A stretch of DNA of 64,000 nt from Pirellulaceae bacterium (GTDB lineage: Bacteria > Planctomycetota > Planctomycetia > Pirellulales > Pirellulaceae): the NCBI GenBank assembly GCA_023382975.1, contig JAHDXO010000024.1:1-64000 (forward strand), written 5' to 3'. How positions within the stretch are numbered: position 1 is the first letter of the stretch; every line of letters starts with the position of its first letter. Both the position numbers and the translations under genes were made by a program. Of the stretch, positions 6,194-15,518 are shown in pieces. A model generated the notes under the pieces. That model was not told the origin of the DNA. It was given only the letters and a program-made list of their open reading frames with translations, and did no database searches.

Positions 6194-6688
6194 GTATGCC
6201 GACGGCATGCCCGGGCATCATCGGGATTCGATTTGTAAAAGGCGACGATCTGCGGTGTCTTTGAGCAAGCTGAATCCACAGGACCGGGTGCATCAAATCT
6301 TACAGATTCCTAGGCCGAGCCCAGTATGAGAAGGGTAGCACATGAAGCTGCTGGATCGATGGTCGCAGTGGGTGGAATGCCAAGTAGACTGGAAGCTATG
6401 GACGGGTGGGCTTTGGTCCGCGGAAGTGCGAAACGGTTGCGCAGGCGGTGGAGAAACCAATTGCGCATCGACAACAGGGATCGACGGGCGGATGAGCGAC
6501 AAGAGCTAGATCAGCCGGATTTATCGGGTGTCACTGACACCCACCAAGCACCAATTCACCCCTGTTCTCGCCTATAAACGCCAATTCACAACCTTTCGAC
6601 GATACGCGGCAAAATCCAATGTTTTACCGCGTTTTCGGCGTTCTTACAGATCGTTTTCTGAAAACGCTCAATCACATGGAAAGCGGGT

Positions 6689-6751
6689 TGCCCGAAAACG
6701 ACTCCCGACCCCTTCCGCGAAACGCGACACTTATTCATTTGCCGGTCCTTA
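6689..6751. repeat. REP-like repeat, single copy
   Basis: It shares CCCGAAAACGACTCCCGACC, the AAACGCGACAC block and TTCATTTGCCGGTCCT with 34709-34770. Both copies lie immediately 3' of a minus-strand gene. Confidence 0.6.
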
Positions 6752-6758
6752 GACGCCG

Positions 6759-8324
6759 TCATTTCTCCAGTGCGGCCATCAGTTGCGCCTTCAAACCCAT
6801 CGCCATTTGATAGATCACTCGATAGCTGCCGTGCTGCAAACCGTCGCCGCCCTTGTTCGATTGGGCGGCCCCGCCGAGTAGTCCGTCGGGAGTCAGGTAG
6901 GCGGTCAAGCCGTCCAGCGTTCGCTGGGCCATGCGCCGCGCGTCGGCCGGCAACCAGCCGGCTGCGTGCGCGTGGGCCAGGGCGGCTGCCAACCCGGCCG
7001 AGCCGGAGGTGTCGGCCGCGACCTGCGGATCGTGCAGGAAGTTGCCCCACAGGCCGTCTTGCCGCTGGTATTTCAGCAGCAGGTCGGCGACTCGCTGGAT
7101 CTCGGGCTGCCAAGCGGCGGCAGTCTGCGGATCGTCCAGCGCCCGCAGGGTTCGCACCATGCCCAAGTAGTACCAGCAAACGCCTCGGCACCAATTCCGC
7201 AAGCGGCCCTGACCGGCCGGGTTGGCCCGCTGGTAGATGTCGCCGCCGTGGACGTTGGCGATCCGCCGGCTTTCGAGCTGGCGCAGCGCCATCGCGGCCA
7301 GACGATCGCGTTTCAGGACGCGGGCGAGGACCGCGGTCGGGTAGGCTGCGGTGTAATTGCCCTCGGTCGTCAGGCTTTCTCCCTTGGCGATGACCGGCGC
7401 GGGATCGATTTGCGAAACGAGGAAATCCGCCCCTAGCCGGATGGCCGGGTGGTCCGGGTTCCGCCGGGCCAAGGTCGCCCAAGGCAGCGGTTCCTCGACG
7501 CCGCCCACCCGGTTGCGCTTGGGCTGGCTGCGAGGATTCTCGTAGAAGACGCCGTCGTCGGTGAAATACATGCCCAAATACCGGTCGACCGCCTCGAGCA
7601 GGCCCGCGTCCTGGCGCGCCTCGCCCAGATCCAGAATGCCTTCGGACACGCAGCCGCTCTGCCAGCCGAACCCTTGCAGCATGACCAACCCGCGCAGACG
7701 CCGATCGAATTGAGCGGCGGACTGGCCGGGCGCGGCCACTAGCACGTGCGGCAACTGCACAGGATCGGGAGCGGGAGAAGTGCCGGGCGAAGGCGCGAAG
7801 AACCAGACGGGCTTGGGACCGGACACCATGCGAAGCACGGCGCCGCGAGCCAGAATTTCGCGGGCCTGAGCGGGACTCAGCGCCAGCTCCTGCACCTGGT
7901 ACAAACCGGCGAACCGCAGATCGAACTTCCCCACGGCTTGGCCGTCCGCCGTCGCGACGGCGATGCCAAAGGTGTCTCGCACATCGATGGAATTGGTCAG
8001 CCGCAGACGGCAATCGGACCCCTCGGGCACCGCGGGCGCAGTATCGCCCAGGCCCTTCAACACGCTGACCGGCGCACCGGGTTCCCCGACCGCAAACGAC
8101 CTCCACCCGAAACCCAGGAAGCCGGTCACCAAACCTTCTTCCGGTTTCCGTTCCGGGGCGTCGCCCACGGGCAGCGGCACGTGCAGGACGCCCCTTGCGT
8201 CCGTGTCGGCAGGGGACGATTTCGAAAGCACGGCTGCCAATCCAGCTCCGCCTGCGGCGGCGATCCAATTTCGGCGAGTCAGCGAAGCGAACGGATGGGG
8301 CCGGTTTTTGTCGCGAGCGTTCAT
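6759..8324 (-). CDS. GH105/GH88-like unsaturated uronyl hydrolase, Tat-exported
   Basis: 521 aa. The N-terminus has a twin-arginine signal (TRRNWIAAAGGAGLAAVL), so export in folded form is likely. The C-terminal half, with WCRGVCWYYLGMVRTL near residue 379 and QDGLWGNFLHD near 423, resembles the alpha/alpha-barrel of GH105/GH88 enzymes, which remove unsaturated uronic acid from oligosaccharides made by polysaccharide lyases. The N-terminal half is a beta-rich region I do not recognise. The ATG follows a GAGG Shine-Dalgarno. It is the last gene of the minus-strand carbohydrate cluster. The family call rests on motif pattern only. Confidence 0.7.
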   Translation of the reverse strand: MNARDKNRPHPFASLTRRNWIAAAGGAGLAAVLSKSSPADTDARGVLHVPLPVGDAPERKPEEGLVTGFLGFGWRSFAVGEPGAPVSVLKGLGDTAPAVPEGSDCRLRLTNSIDVRDTFGIAVATADGQAVGKFDLRFAGLYQVQELALSPAQAREILARGAVLRMVSGPKPVWFFAPSPGTSPAPDPVQLPHVLVAAPGQSAAQFDRRLRGLVMLQGFGWQSGCVSEGILDLGEARQDAGLLEAVDRYLGMYFTDDGVFYENPRSQPKRNRVGGVEEPLPWATLARRNPDHPAIRLGADFLVSQIDPAPVIAKGESLTTEGNYTAAYPTAVLARVLKRDRLAAMALRQLESRRIANVHGGDIYQRANPAGQGRLRNWCRGVCWYYLGMVRTLRALDDPQTAAAWQPEIQRVADLLLKYQRQDGLWGNFLHDPQVAADTSGSAGLAAALAHAHAAGWLPADARRMAQRTLDGLTAYLTPDGLLGGAAQSNKGGDGLQHGSYRVIYQMAMGLKAQLMAALEK

Positions 8325-8382
8325 GATGAAACCTCAGGTGACGGTTGTTGGAAATCGAAAAAGGACAAGCTGCTGTCCGAAG

Positions 8383-8486
8383 TTAGCATCGTTCGAGAAA
8401 TAACTGTCCAGTGTTTATTGCTGATCATCCCACGGAGTGTGATGGCTACATTGACGAGGCGACAGTTGTTTCTCGAACGATGCTAA
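8383..8486. mobile_element. 104-bp MITE-like element, copy 1
   Basis: Terminal inverted repeats of 26 bp (TTAGCATCGTTCGAGAAA... and the complement) match at 25 of 26 positions around a core of about 50 bp. The copy at 15359-15463 is nearly identical. It has no coding capacity. It sits between the GH43 stop and the GH105-like start, 59 bp upstream of that start. No transposase with these ends is visible in the window. Confidence 0.8.
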
Positions 8487-8499
8487 CGTGGCAGTGTGG

Positions 8500-9537
8500 T
8501 CAAGGATCCGACCCGGCCGCTCGAACCGATGGCGATCTCAGGGCGGCTGGCTCGAAAACATCGACGGTTTGAATCGAGCCGTCGGGATGGAACCGCATGG
8601 GCGAGATACAAGTCTCGCGTTGGTAACCCGAGCCGCCCGGAATCGCAAACCGATGGTAGGCGACGAACCAAGAGTCGGTGCCGGGAACCTGGACCACCGA
8701 ATGATGGCCGGCGCCTCGGACCATGCCTTTGCCTTGGAGAATCGGGTTCTTGTCCGCTTTTTGGAACGGCCCCAGCGGCGAATCCGAGGTGCCGTAGGCG
8801 ACGCTGTAGCGAGGGTCCCGCGTATCGTGCTCGGACCACATCAGATAGTAGACCCCGTTGCGTTTGAGTACAAACGATCCTTCGTTGTAGCCGGACGGAG
8901 TGATGCAGCGAACGCCGTCCGGATCGAACGAGACCATATCCTCGTTCAGCTTGACCACGTAGCAGTTGCCTTGGCCCCAGTACAAATACGCCGAGCCGTC
9001 GTCGTCGACGAACACCATTGGGTCGATCGCTTGGCCTGGCCAGCGGCCGCTGGGCACCAGCGGCTTGCCCAACGGGTCGGCAAACGGGCCGTGCGGAGCA
9101 TCGGCGACGGCCACGCCGATGTTCTGTGCGGCGGAAATGTAGAGATAGTATTTTCCGCCGCGGGTCGCGATGGCGGGCGCCCAGGCGCGGCGATCCGCCC
9201 AGGCTACGTCGACACCCAGCCGTAAAACCACCCCGTGATTCTGCCAGTGGACGAGATCCTTGGACGACATGCAACTGAACGAGGTCGAGGTCCAGCCTTC
9301 GCTGCCATCGGTCGTCGGATAGATGTAGTACGTGTCGCCAAAGACCGCGAGATGCGGGTCGGCATGGTAGCCCGGCAAAACCGGCGGTGGAGGCAACTTG
9401 TCCTGCTTGGTCGTCAACCCGTCGACGGAAACGGACTCCGACGCTTGTGCCCGATCGGCCATCCCGGCGCCGACCAGGAATGAAGTGACACATCCTACCC
9501 AGAGAAGGCAACGACAAACGCTCGAACATTGACTCAT
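8500..9537 (-). CDS. GH43 family glycosidase
   Basis: 345 aa with an N-terminal signal peptide (CRCLLWVGCVTSFLVGAGMA). GH43 signatures of a five-bladed beta-propeller are visible: the catalytic-base region GYHADPHLAVFG near residue 57, IDPMVFVDDDGSAYLYWG near 171 and the acid region YNEGSFVLKRNG near 216. GH43 enzymes are arabinofuranosidases, xylosidases or galactosidases acting on plant polysaccharides. Its ATG overlaps the stop of the ArsR-like regulator by four bases (ATGA), implying translational coupling. Substrate cannot be decided from sequence. Confidence 0.87.
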   Translation of the reverse strand: MSQCSSVCRCLLWVGCVTSFLVGAGMADRAQASESVSVDGLTTKQDKLPPPPVLPGYHADPHLAVFGDTYYIYPTTDGSEGWTSTSFSCMSSKDLVHWQNHGVVLRLGVDVAWADRRAWAPAIATRGGKYYLYISAAQNIGVAVADAPHGPFADPLGKPLVPSGRWPGQAIDPMVFVDDDGSAYLYWGQGNCYVVKLNEDMVSFDPDGVRCITPSGYNEGSFVLKRNGVYYLMWSEHDTRDPRYSVAYGTSDSPLGPFQKADKNPILQGKGMVRGAGHHSVVQVPGTDSWFVAYHRFAIPGGSGYQRETCISPMRFHPDGSIQTVDVFEPAALRSPSVRAAGSDP

Positions 9538-9902
9538 GGCCGGTTCCTTGCAGAGCCGCAGAGCTGCTGGGGATCTACGGCGCAGATCTCTTCGAGCCGC
9601 TGCTGGTCCCGTTCGATCTGCGGATCGTCCGCCAGGGAATCGGACATCCAATCCATCGCCTGCTGGACCATCGGCGGCAGATCGTCGCTGGTCAGGCGAT
9701 AGTAGATCCAGCGACCCTCCTTGCGGCTCTCGACCAACCGGGCCTGTTTCAAGATCGACATGTGTTTCGACACGGTCGACGTGGCCAGCCCAACCAACGA
9801 GACGATCTGGCAAACGCACAACTCGTGCCGCCGCAGCGCCAGCAGCATCCGCACCCGTTGCTCGTCGGCCAGCGCCTTGGTGATCGCCATGAATTCGCGC
9901 AT
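9534..9902 (-). CDS. ArsR/SmtB-family transcriptional regulator
   Basis: 122 aa with a winged-helix domain of the ArsR type: ADEQRVRMLLALRRHELCVCQI, then the recognition helix LATSTVSKHMSILKQARLV and the wing KEGRWIYYRL. The ELCVC segment is where classical ArsR proteins place metal-binding cysteines, so a metal ligand is possible. GAGGA lies upstream of the ATG. The stop codon overlaps the GH43 start. A metal-type repressor coupled to a glycosidase is unusual. It may simply have been co-opted as a local regulator. Confidence 0.88.
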   Translation of the reverse strand: MREFMAITKALADEQRVRMLLALRRHELCVCQIVSLVGLATSTVSKHMSILKQARLVESRKEGRWIYYRLTSDDLPPMVQQAMDWMSDSLADDPQIERDQQRLEEICAVDPQQLCGSARNRP

Positions 9903-10274
9903 GGTTTCCTCGGAAAAGGCAGAAAGTCAAAATGCCACATCCTGCCCGTTTCTACTGGCAGCGCAGAATCCTGTCAACCGTTCGGCCGAGATCAAGAGAA
10001 CGGTTTCCTCTTATACGCAGCATCCCTCGGGCTGTTCCGACGGAAACGTGTTGTCGTCATCCCCACTGCCGATTCGGCGCTCAAGCGACCTGCAGACGCT
10101 CCGCGGAATTCTCCTCCGGCACGATCTGTCCGTTGGCCAGAGGCAGCTTGCGCCGCGCCAGCTCCGCGGGCTTCTACGTGCTGCCCTGTTCGGAGCGATT
10201 TGTTACATTGGCGTCCCGGTTCCCGCTGGAACCTTGCAAATAACCGCTGGTTGCAGATCTCTCGAGGGATTGCC
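9903..10274. other. intergenic region, nothing recognised
   Basis: This stretch carries no plausible ORF, tRNA or strong terminator. It should contain the promoter of the ArsR-GH43 pair on the minus strand. Confidence 0.5.
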
Positions 10275-10805
10275 GTGCCGATTGAACGAAAACCGCTGTT
10301 TCGCCCGGATGTGATTCACCAGCACTTGGCGGCGTTCTCGTTGCCGGAGCATGTCGATGGGCTGCGCGCAGCTGACGCATTGGGCCGATCTGATCTCGTC
10401 GGGCCGGGCCGACAAGCTGAACGAGAAGGAACTGCTGCCGGATTTCCTGACCGACTACTTGGTGTCGCTGCTGGGATACACGCGACCGGCCGACGGCGGC
10501 GCGAGGTACACGCTGTCGCGCGAGAAACACGTCCAGGTTGACGGCAAAGGCACCAAGGACCCGCTCGACCGCCGCTACGCGGGCCGCAAGCTGTCGGCCG
10601 TCCAGCAAGGATACCAGTACGCCATCAATCTGACCTGCGATTGGATCATCGTCACCTCGATGCGCCAGACGCGGCTGTACTACAAGGGCGCCGACACGCA
10701 GACCTACGAGCTGTTCGACGCCGAGGCGCTGGCCGACAACGAAAACCTGTTGCGCAAATTCGTCTTTCTGCTCGGCGCGGAGCGCGTGGTGCCGACCAGC
10801 GGACG
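10275..10805 (+). pseudogene. DNA methyltransferase / restriction-modification N-terminal fragment, frameshifted
   Basis: Frame 1 starts at GTG 10275 (PIERKPLFRPDVIHQHL) and a second frame from about 10355 continues it (QLTHWADLISSGRADKLNEK, then LLPDFLTDYLVSLLGY and QGYQYAINLTCDWIIVTSMR). Together they resemble the N-terminus of large class I methyltransferase or Eco57I-type restriction-modification proteins. A frameshift lies near GGGCTGCGCGCAG and similarity ends about 10795, where transposase sequence begins. The catalytic methylase motifs are absent, so it is dead. Confidence 0.6.
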
Positions 10806-10829
10806 CTGCACGGCCATCGCATCAAAATC

Positions 10830-11275
10830 TCAGCCAAACATGAGCTTTTCGAGGAAATTCGTGTTCCATGCGGCACGTTTCTGCTTGCTCTTCAGGCTCC
10901 CTCGCAAAGTGTCTCGTTTGAGCAGGCTGACCACGAATTTTCTGAGGAAGCCAAAATTCTCGGCGACATCTCCGTTGCGCAGTCGGCTGGCGTCTTCGCC
11001 AAGAACGACGTCCAGAACCCAGTGCATGCTTTCAATCCCCCAATGTTCGCGCACCGAAGTTGCGAACTCTCCGACTTTCGCTGGGCGGCTGCTGATGTAG
11101 TAACGCACTTCGCACGTGTGCCCTCCTTCACAATCCGTCACCGTGATGACCTGTCCGATCGATTTCAATCCCTTCCATTCACGGACAAGTTGCTTCATGG
11201 ATTCCGGCAGCGGGGCAATGACAAAGGAACGTTCTTCGTTCCGTCCCCGCGATCGCTCGGTGGTCGTGTGCCGGC
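10830..11275 (-). pseudogene. ISAs1-family transposase, C-terminal fragment
   Basis: REHWGIESMHWVLDVVLGED followed by ASRLRNGDVAENFGFLRK is the characteristic C-terminal region of ISAs1-family DDE transposases, and RYYISS upstream also fits. Codons remain open upstream of the in-frame ATG at 11198 to about 11275 (ERSRGRNEERSFVIAPLPES), where another element cuts in. The normal C-terminus is kept and the N-terminal two thirds are lost. No terminal inverted repeat was identified. Confidence 0.7.
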
Positions 11276-11289
11276 GGCAGGCGACATTA

Positions 11290-11850
11290 CCTGCGACTCA
11301 TCGCGGCGTCAGTGGCGAGCTGAACTTGAAGCCGGAGAGCTGGCTGCTGCGGTTCCGCATTATGGTGATCCGGCAGAAGAAGGCCCTGCCGACGAAGAGG
11401 GCGTTGCAACAGGACCTGTTCGAGCCGAAGAGTCACGAGTTCACCTATCAAGTGATCGTCACGAACAAGACCACAGGGGCTGTACACACGATGGAATACC
11501 ACCATGGTCGCGGCTCACAGGAGGGCGTGTTCGGAGAAACCAAGAGTCATTGCCAGCTCGACCACAGCTCCATGCGAGGTTGGCGGAGCAATCAGACCTA
11601 CTGCCTGGCCGCGATCATGGCCCACAATCTGACGCGGGAATTACAGATGCAGGTCCAGGGTCCAAGCTCGGGCACCACCTCCAAACGCCGCAATCTGTGG
11701 GGCTTCGAGACGTTGAACACCCTTCGTCAACGTCCGGTTCGTCGCGAGGGACGTTTGATTCGTCCCCAAGGCCGCCTGACGCTGGTGACGCCAGGTAACG
11801 CCACCGTACAAGACGAGTTCGCCAAGTACCTGAACCCGTCCCGAAACTGA
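11290..11850 (+). pseudogene. IS1380-like DDE transposase, C-terminal fragment
   Basis: The + strand frame carries WLLRFRIMVIRQKKALPTKR, then YQVIVTNKTTGAVHTMEYHH and SNQTYCLAAIMAHNLTRELQ. This pattern matches the last third of IS1380-group transposases, where a TN motif and an E-containing segment precede a conserved AYNL-type helix. It ends at a stop at 11850. The 5' part is missing and replaced by antisense ISAs1 sequence. Confidence 0.55.
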
Positions 11851-12195
11851 ACTTGCCTCTTCGAACCCTCTGCAGGGCACCCAGTCGTCGCTACCGGTAC
11901 GCGCACTGCATGTACCCTCCGCCAAGAACGCTGCCCATCCCCATCGGCACCAACTCGCAACCGGAGAGATTTATGCAACGTTTGGGTAAACAGAATCAGC
12001 GGCTGCGAGACGCGGACTTCAGAAAGCGACCTCGATCAATGGGCGGTGAAGGGAATCTATTATGTCGGCGATTTTAGCCTTGCAAGACCCTCTTTCGTGA
12101 TAAGATCGCCTCTGCCCCTTGCATCTGGCCGTTCTACATACCCGAGTTCGCGCAGGTATTGCAAACGAGCACCGACCCCCTTCGGCACATCGTGT
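11851..12195. other. intergenic region, nothing recognised
   Basis: About 345 bp between transposase debris and the end of the next gene. No ORF with good coding character and no clear terminal repeat was found. Confidence 0.5.
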
Positions 12196-13797
12196 TCAGG
12201 GCAGGCTCAACAGCAGGACGGCGTCGCCGGCGAAGGGCGACTTGAAATCTCGGGTGTAGCCGCCGCTGATCTGCTGTCGATCCGGGGCCGCGTGCCAGCG
12301 TCCGGTACGTGGGTCGTACCAGCGGATTCGCCAATCGCCCGGCGGCAGGTGCAGGCGGCAGGTTGCCAGCGTCTCGGCGACGTTGGCCGTTTCCGGCGTG
12401 CGCGAGTCGGGGTTTTGCAGATAAGCGATGACGGCTTTTTCGCCCGCGATGACCTTGACCGCATGACCGTCGTTGCCCCCCATGGCGTCGTTGGGTTCCA
12501 TGCCGACAAGGGTCAGTCCGGCCTCGTCGAACAAGCGGCGGATGTGCGGGAAATCCGCGGCGCCGTCGTCCAGGCGGCCGTCTTGGACGGCGGTCCGGTA
12601 GCCGTGCATGCCTTGGAGCTTGTTGGTGGCCGAGTACGGTTCGTAGGTGTTCAGGCCGCCGTAGGTCGCGTGGCCGCCGCTGAGCAGGTTGGCCCACATC
12701 AACCGCCGGAAGAAATACCGGTCGTGCCGGGGCGAGATGTAGTTGCCGTAGCGGTCTTCATCCAGGACCACGGGATCGTCCTTCGAGAGCGCGCGGTACT
12801 TGAGCACCAACTCGCCGGCCACCTGGTCCCGGTCTTCCAGCGTGACAATGTCCGACCAGTCGGCATCGACGAACGAATACCCTTGGAACCGCTTCTGGTG
12901 ATTGGTCAAGAGCGTACCCCAGGGTTCGCGCGCCCGCATGTCGCTCCCGATCCGTTCGATGGTGGCTGGCGCGACGGTGCGCCGGCCCTCGGCAGGCCCC
13001 ACGTCGCCGTCGTTCGAGATGCACCATTGGACGTTCGGGAAGGCCGAGAAGCGCGCCTGGGCATAGCGGGCCACCAACTGCGCGGCCCGGTCGCCCTCGC
13101 CGTAGTGCCGCAGCTCCGGCCAGTCCTCGCCGTATGGAATCAACTGGAACTGAATGTGCGGGTACTTGTCCAGAGCATAAACAAGCCGCCGTTCGATCTC
13201 GTCCCAGTAGGCCAAGTCCAGTCCCTGGCGGTCCGGTGCGAACAACGCCCCAACGTCATGGCGTCCGCTGCAGAACCAGGTGCGGATTTTGTTGAAGCCC
13301 GCCTGCGCGGCCTCGTCGATGTATTGCTGCCACAGCGGTTCCGTGGCCGTGACGTAGCGATAGCCTGTGTCGCCCAAGTGCAGGAACCATTGTCCGTCGT
13401 CATAGGCGAACTGCCGCGGGTCGTCGGGATGCTTGCGAAGTTTGCCAGGCAGCTCCGACGGCTGCACGACGAACTCGCCGCGTTTGCCGTCCAGCCCCGG
13501 ACGGTTCGCCGCGCTCTGCCACTTCCACGGGCCGACTTGCCCGCAATACGCCCGGCCGGCCCAGCGGTTGCCTCCTTGGAAAAAGCCCTCCGCTTCGACC
13601 TCCGTGCCGTCAGGCAACGTGAAAAGGAATTTCACTTCGACGTCGAAGAACGGATTGCCGCGCGGATCGTCCAGCGGCAGCGAAATCTCCCACACGCCGC
13701 GGTGCGGAGCCGTGGACGTGCCGCGGACAAGGTTCGCGGCAGGCGAAGGCGACGCAATCAGAATCGCCGCGAGCACCAGCAGAGTACGTGGCTTCAT
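12196..13797 (-). CDS. DUF5060 / GH140-like (apiosidase-type) glycoside hydrolase
   Basis: 533 aa with a signal peptide (LLVLAAILIASPSPAA). Residues about 30-100 form a DUF5060 beta-sandwich (GVWEISLPLDDPRGNPFFDV). The rest is a DUF4038-type TIM barrel as in GH140 apiosidases (GQWFLHLGDTGYRYV, FNKIRTWFCSG, QLIPYGEDWPE) ending in a small C-terminal beta-domain (WRIRWYDPRTGRWH). GH140 removes apiose side chains from rhamnogalacturonan II. ATG follows GAGGA. It is one of three such paralogues here, and a cell-envelope or secreted location is likely. Confidence 0.8.
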   Translation of the reverse strand: MKPRTLLVLAAILIASPSPAANLVRGTSTAPHRGVWEISLPLDDPRGNPFFDVEVKFLFTLPDGTEVEAEGFFQGGNRWAGRAYCGQVGPWKWQSAANRPGLDGKRGEFVVQPSELPGKLRKHPDDPRQFAYDDGQWFLHLGDTGYRYVTATEPLWQQYIDEAAQAGFNKIRTWFCSGRHDVGALFAPDRQGLDLAYWDEIERRLVYALDKYPHIQFQLIPYGEDWPELRHYGEGDRAAQLVARYAQARFSAFPNVQWCISNDGDVGPAEGRRTVAPATIERIGSDMRAREPWGTLLTNHQKRFQGYSFVDADWSDIVTLEDRDQVAGELVLKYRALSKDDPVVLDEDRYGNYISPRHDRYFFRRLMWANLLSGGHATYGGLNTYEPYSATNKLQGMHGYRTAVQDGRLDDGAADFPHIRRLFDEAGLTLVGMEPNDAMGGNDGHAVKVIAGEKAVIAYLQNPDSRTPETANVAETLATCRLHLPPGDWRIRWYDPRTGRWHAAPDRQQISGGYTRDFKSPFAGDAVLLLSLP

Positions 13798-13842
13798 GAT
13801 CAGGTCCTCAGATCGAATCGGTTCCGTTCAAGGAGTGAATCG

Positions 13843-15348
13843 TCAATTGGCCAGAATGCGAACGGCTGCGGCGTCAGTGAAGCCGGGGCTGGCAAGCGCG
13901 CTCGCCTCGCCCTTCTTGGCCACGACAGTTTCGCGTCGGAGCACGCGGGCGTCTTCGACGGAAATCCATTCGGCCGTCCAGGTTCCTTCCGCCAGGTTCA
14001 GCATGAGTGTCGTGGGACCACGGCCCTGCACATAAATGGCATGGGCATTGCCTGGGTCTGACAGGGCATGCGTTACCACGCCGGGGGCTCGGGCGACCAG
14101 GAGCGGATCCGGATGGAGCCGAGCCAACTCGAATCCGTGAAGGAATTCGCTCAACACTTTCAACTGCTGCCGCAGCGCCGGACTGCCGCCGCCGGGCGCC
14201 TGGTTCGCCGTGTCGCTGCCGTCTTCGTGACCGACGGTGAACGAGTAGTCGAGGTTGTTGAAAAGTGCGCCGCCGCTCAGCATGAACCGCCATGCCTGGC
14301 GCCGATAGTGGGCGTCGCCCTGGCCCGCGAAACCGGTTTCATCACAGCCGATCACTCGTTTCAGGCCGCGATTCCACTCGACCGCCTCCGGGTAGGCGTA
14401 ATGGAAGTTCACAATCGACGCTTCGGGCACAAGGTCGTCGTCGTTGACCGCCAGGCGGAAGTTCGCCACGTTCTGAGCAATCAGATGCCGGTTTGGCAGC
14501 CGGCTTTCTTCGTCGGCAATGATCCGCGCGATGGCCCTCTGCCAGGCAACGGTTTCGGCGGTGGGAATCTCGACGGCGTTGGGCCATGTCGGCCGGTCAA
14601 GCAGGTACGGATTGATCACCTCGCCCGGCAAACGGTTGTCGGCCCACGGCTCGTTCTGAATCTCGTAGAACAGGTTGTCGAACTCGTTCAGTTCGCGGAC
14701 GAGCCACCGCACCAGGGCCTCTTGGACTTCGAACGCCGGCGAGGCGGCTCGGGCATTTTCGGGGAGTGTACCCGGGGGCAGCGTGTGCAACTTGCGCCAC
14801 TCGGGCACGTTGAGTGACTGGATGTTGTTCGCGGGATTGAGCGGATGCAGCGACCACTGCTTCTCGTTGTAGGTGGCGCAGAAGAACGTGAGTTCGACCA
14901 CCACGCCGCGTCGCCCCGCCTCGCCGATGAAGTCCTTGAGCCGCGCCAGGTAGTCGTCCGAAAAACGACTCAGATCGAACTTGTTGCCACCGCTCGCGTA
15001 ACCCGGTTGGTCGCTCCGAGCCCACGGCGCGAGAAACCGTCCCGCCGCGGGCGCGAGCGTGTTCCGCTGGATTCCAAACGCGCCCGGCGGCTCGACGTAG
15101 CTGCCGGCGAAGATGCGGGTGTAGTTCATCCCGTCGCGCTGCAAGGTTTCGAGGTAGCGGACAAAGTCGAAATCCCGGTTCAGCACGGCGCCGTAGTGTT
15201 CGGCGCTGGTCACCAGCGCCACCGCTTGCCCCTGCCATTGGAACCAGCGCGGGTTGTCCGGATGCAGACGGATCGGCGGCGCGGCGCAGACGGTCGTTGC
15301 GATCAAAGCGAAACCAAGCGAAACGAAACTTGCTGTCTTCATCGTCAT
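13843..15348 (-). CDS. secreted GH-A clan (cellulase-like) glycoside hydrolase
   Basis: 501 aa with signal peptide (SFVSLGFALIATTVCAAP). LHPDNPRWFQWQGQAVALV and TSAEHYGAVLN open a TIM barrel. YEIQNEPWAD near residue 230 provides the NEP acid/base Glu of clan GH-A, and GCDETGFAG near 335 the likely nucleophile Glu. The C-terminus is a small beta domain. The specific family and substrate are not clear. Two possible starts exist, MTM at 15348 and M at 15342, both with a poor Shine-Dalgarno. The MITE copy 2 ends ten bases before the start, so the original leader may have been replaced. Confidence 0.78.
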   Translation of the reverse strand: MTMKTASFVSLGFALIATTVCAAPPIRLHPDNPRWFQWQGQAVALVTSAEHYGAVLNRDFDFVRYLETLQRDGMNYTRIFAGSYVEPPGAFGIQRNTLAPAAGRFLAPWARSDQPGYASGGNKFDLSRFSDDYLARLKDFIGEAGRRGVVVELTFFCATYNEKQWSLHPLNPANNIQSLNVPEWRKLHTLPPGTLPENARAASPAFEVQEALVRWLVRELNEFDNLFYEIQNEPWADNRLPGEVINPYLLDRPTWPNAVEIPTAETVAWQRAIARIIADEESRLPNRHLIAQNVANFRLAVNDDDLVPEASIVNFHYAYPEAVEWNRGLKRVIGCDETGFAGQGDAHYRRQAWRFMLSGGALFNNLDYSFTVGHEDGSDTANQAPGGGSPALRQQLKVLSEFLHGFELARLHPDPLLVARAPGVVTHALSDPGNAHAIYVQGRGPTTLMLNLAEGTWTAEWISVEDARVLRRETVVAKKGEASALASPGFTDAAAVRILAN

Positions 15349-15358
15349 TGTTCAGGGG

Positions 15359-15463
15359 TTAAGCATCGTTCGAGAAATAACTGTCCAGTGTTTATTGCTG
15401 ATCATCCCACGGAGTGTGATGGCTACATTGGCGAGGCGACAGTTGTTTCTCGAACGATGCTAA
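15359..15463. mobile_element. about 104-bp MITE-like element, copy 2
   Basis: It matches copy 1 at 8383-8486 except for one A-to-G change near the right arm and an extra A at the left tip. The 26-bp terminal inverted repeats are conserved. It lies immediately upstream of the start codon at 15348, so any transcript from upstream carries a long hairpin in its leader. Confidence 0.8.
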
Positions 15464-15518
15464 GGGCTGGTGAACGCGCGAGTTCGAGGATCAACACCCG
15501 AAAAGACACTTGGAAATC

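Larger units (their letters stand above)
5973..6758. other. noncoding stretch with dispersed repeats
   Basis: No convincing gene is seen on either strand. It holds the 49-bp hairpin repeat at 6145-6193 and the REP-like repeat at 6689-6751, the latter directly downstream of the stop codon of the minus-strand gene at 6759. Confidence 0.6.

Noticed and set aside
8383..8486. MITE copy 1 as an ordinary terminator of the GH43 gene
   Set aside because: A second nearly identical 104-bp copy at 15359 with conserved ends, including the core, shows a mobile or repeated element; it may still terminate transcription.
12046..14061. 671-codon open frame on the + strand
   Set aside because: Antisense to the GH140-like gene at 12196-13797 and the start of the next gene; Val/Arg/Gln-rich shadow composition and no domain.
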